DNA of 6,218 bases from Synergistales bacterium. GTDB lineage: Bacteria > Synergistota > Synergistia > Synergistales > Thermovirgaceae. A program made the translations under genes and the position numbers. Positions within the stretch are counted from its first letter, which is position 1; every line of letters starts with the position of its first letter. Shown here piece after piece: positions 5,860-6,218 of this stretch. The stretch lies in NCBI GenBank assembly GCA_018434645.1, contig JAHDOX010000108.1, positions 1 through 6,218 of the forward strand, read 5' to 3'. The notes below the pieces were generated by a model, which was not told the origin of the DNA, made no database searches, and worked only from the letters and a program-made list of their open reading frames with translations.

Positions 5860-5864
5860 TCCAT
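5852..5864. repeat. 13-bp box, copy 2 (CCATTTGGTCCAT), possible operator
   Basis: Second copy of the direct repeat, in the same orientation as copy 1, with its start 53 bp from that of copy 1. That distance is close to five helical turns, so both copies face the same side of the DNA. It ends 15 bases before the response-regulator stop codon. Confidence 0.4.
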
Positions 5865-5879
5865 AAGGCTATTCAGGGT

Positions 5880-6218
5880 TCAGTCCAGTTCGAGATGCAT
5901 CGCCTTTTTTATGAACTCTATCTTGGAATTTACTTTCAGCTTCCTGTATATGTTCAGTATGTGCTTTTTCACCGTCGAGGCGGCTATCCCGTGCCGTGCG
6001 GCGATCTCCCTGTATGTCAGGCCTTCTATGATGTCTTTCATCACTTCCTTTTCCCTTGTTGTGAGCTTGTAGTCATCACATGAGACGGTTACCCTTTCCC
6101 TTTGGAATTCTTCAAGAAGAAACCTCGCTACACTCGGACTTATAGGGGATCCCCCGTCATGAAGGGCCTTTATCTGCGGGACCAGCTCGCCTGGTTTGGT
6201 GTTTTTCAAGACATATCC
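5880..6218 (-). CDS. NarL/FixJ-type response regulator, C-terminal part (partial)
   Basis: The 5' part lies beyond the right edge; 112 residues remain. The frame is open to the last base, and the visible chain begins GYVLKN, the conserved receiver-domain lysine region (Lys5 here). A usable TTG at 6209 is therefore an internal codon and not the start. The rest of the receiver end follows (ELVPQIKALHDGGSPISPSV), then a short linker and a GerE/LuxR helix-turn-helix domain from about residue 52: LTTREKEVM, then EGLTYREIAARHGIAASTVKKH with the recognition helix near 80-92, ending in the usual YRKLKVNSKIEFIKKA. Such proteins are phosphorylated by a partner histidine kinase and bind DNA as dimers. 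The kinase gene is not in view; it may lie further right. It lies 174 bases upstream of the symporter on the same strand, so it is a natural candidate to regulate it. Confidence 0.93.
   Translation of the reverse strand, partial: GYVLKNTKPGELVPQIKALHDGGSPISPSVARFLLEEFQRERVTVSCDDYKLTTREKEVMKDIIEGLTYREIAARHGIAASTVKKHILNIYRKLKVNSKIEFIKKAMHLELD

Noticed and set aside
6209..6218. TTG at 6207-6209 as the start of a small 109-residue HTH protein
   Set aside because: The frame stays open to the window edge and encodes the GYVLKN receiver signature there, so the TTG is an internal leucine codon of a longer response regulator.
1..6218. CRISPR arrays, tRNA or rRNA genes, insertion sequences, phage genes or defence systems
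   Set aside because: No spaced repeat array, cloverleaf-like sequence, transposase, integrase or nuclease-type protein was seen. The window is densely filled with metabolic and transport genes.

Overview
The window is about 6.2 kb of ordinary bacterial chromosome with moderate GC. It holds seven protein genes, no RNA genes, no mobile elements and no CRISPR. Strong GGAGG-type ribosome binding sites, GTG/TTG start ambiguity, a glutamate symporter very close to the archaeal GltPh type, and amino-acid-handling genes suggest an anaerobic, possibly thermophilic, amino-acid-fermenting bacterium. Synergistota or a clostridial-type Firmicute would fit. This placement is inference from gene style only and is weak.

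Layout. Bases 1-3399 are all on the minus strand. Read in transcription order they are: a small cysteine-rich protein (3399-3169) that looks like a cut-off DUF1847 N-terminus; a class V PLP aminotransferase of the alanine-glyoxylate/serine-pyruvate type (3065-1890); a RarD-type EamA permease (1762-836); and the N-terminal two thirds of an AI-2E family membrane protein (720-1, running off the left edge). The gaps of 97 to 127 bases between them carry candidate promoters and hairpins, so this is probably a set of separately adjustable units and not one tight operon. A divergent promoter region (3400-3534) separates this block from a plus-strand isochorismatase/nicotinamidase-like cysteine hydrolase (3535-4332). 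That gene ends at a strong bidirectional terminator (4359-4401) shared with the convergent minus-strand glutamate/aspartate:cation symporter (5705-4422). Upstream of the symporter lies the C-terminal part of a NarL/FixJ-type response regulator (6218-5880), cut by the right edge.

How the genes may work together. Glutamate/aspartate uptake, a transaminase, an amidase-like hydrolase and an EamA exporter fit nitrogen and amino-acid metabolism, but nothing proves a common pathway. The most useful regulatory observation is a pair of 13-bp direct repeats, 53 bp apart, between the response regulator and the symporter. The proximal copy sits just upstream of a good -35/-10 pair for the symporter, where an activator such as the neighbouring LuxR-type regulator would bind. 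I found no previously undescribed multi-gene system. The leads are regulatory elements and the truncated cysteine-rich protein.
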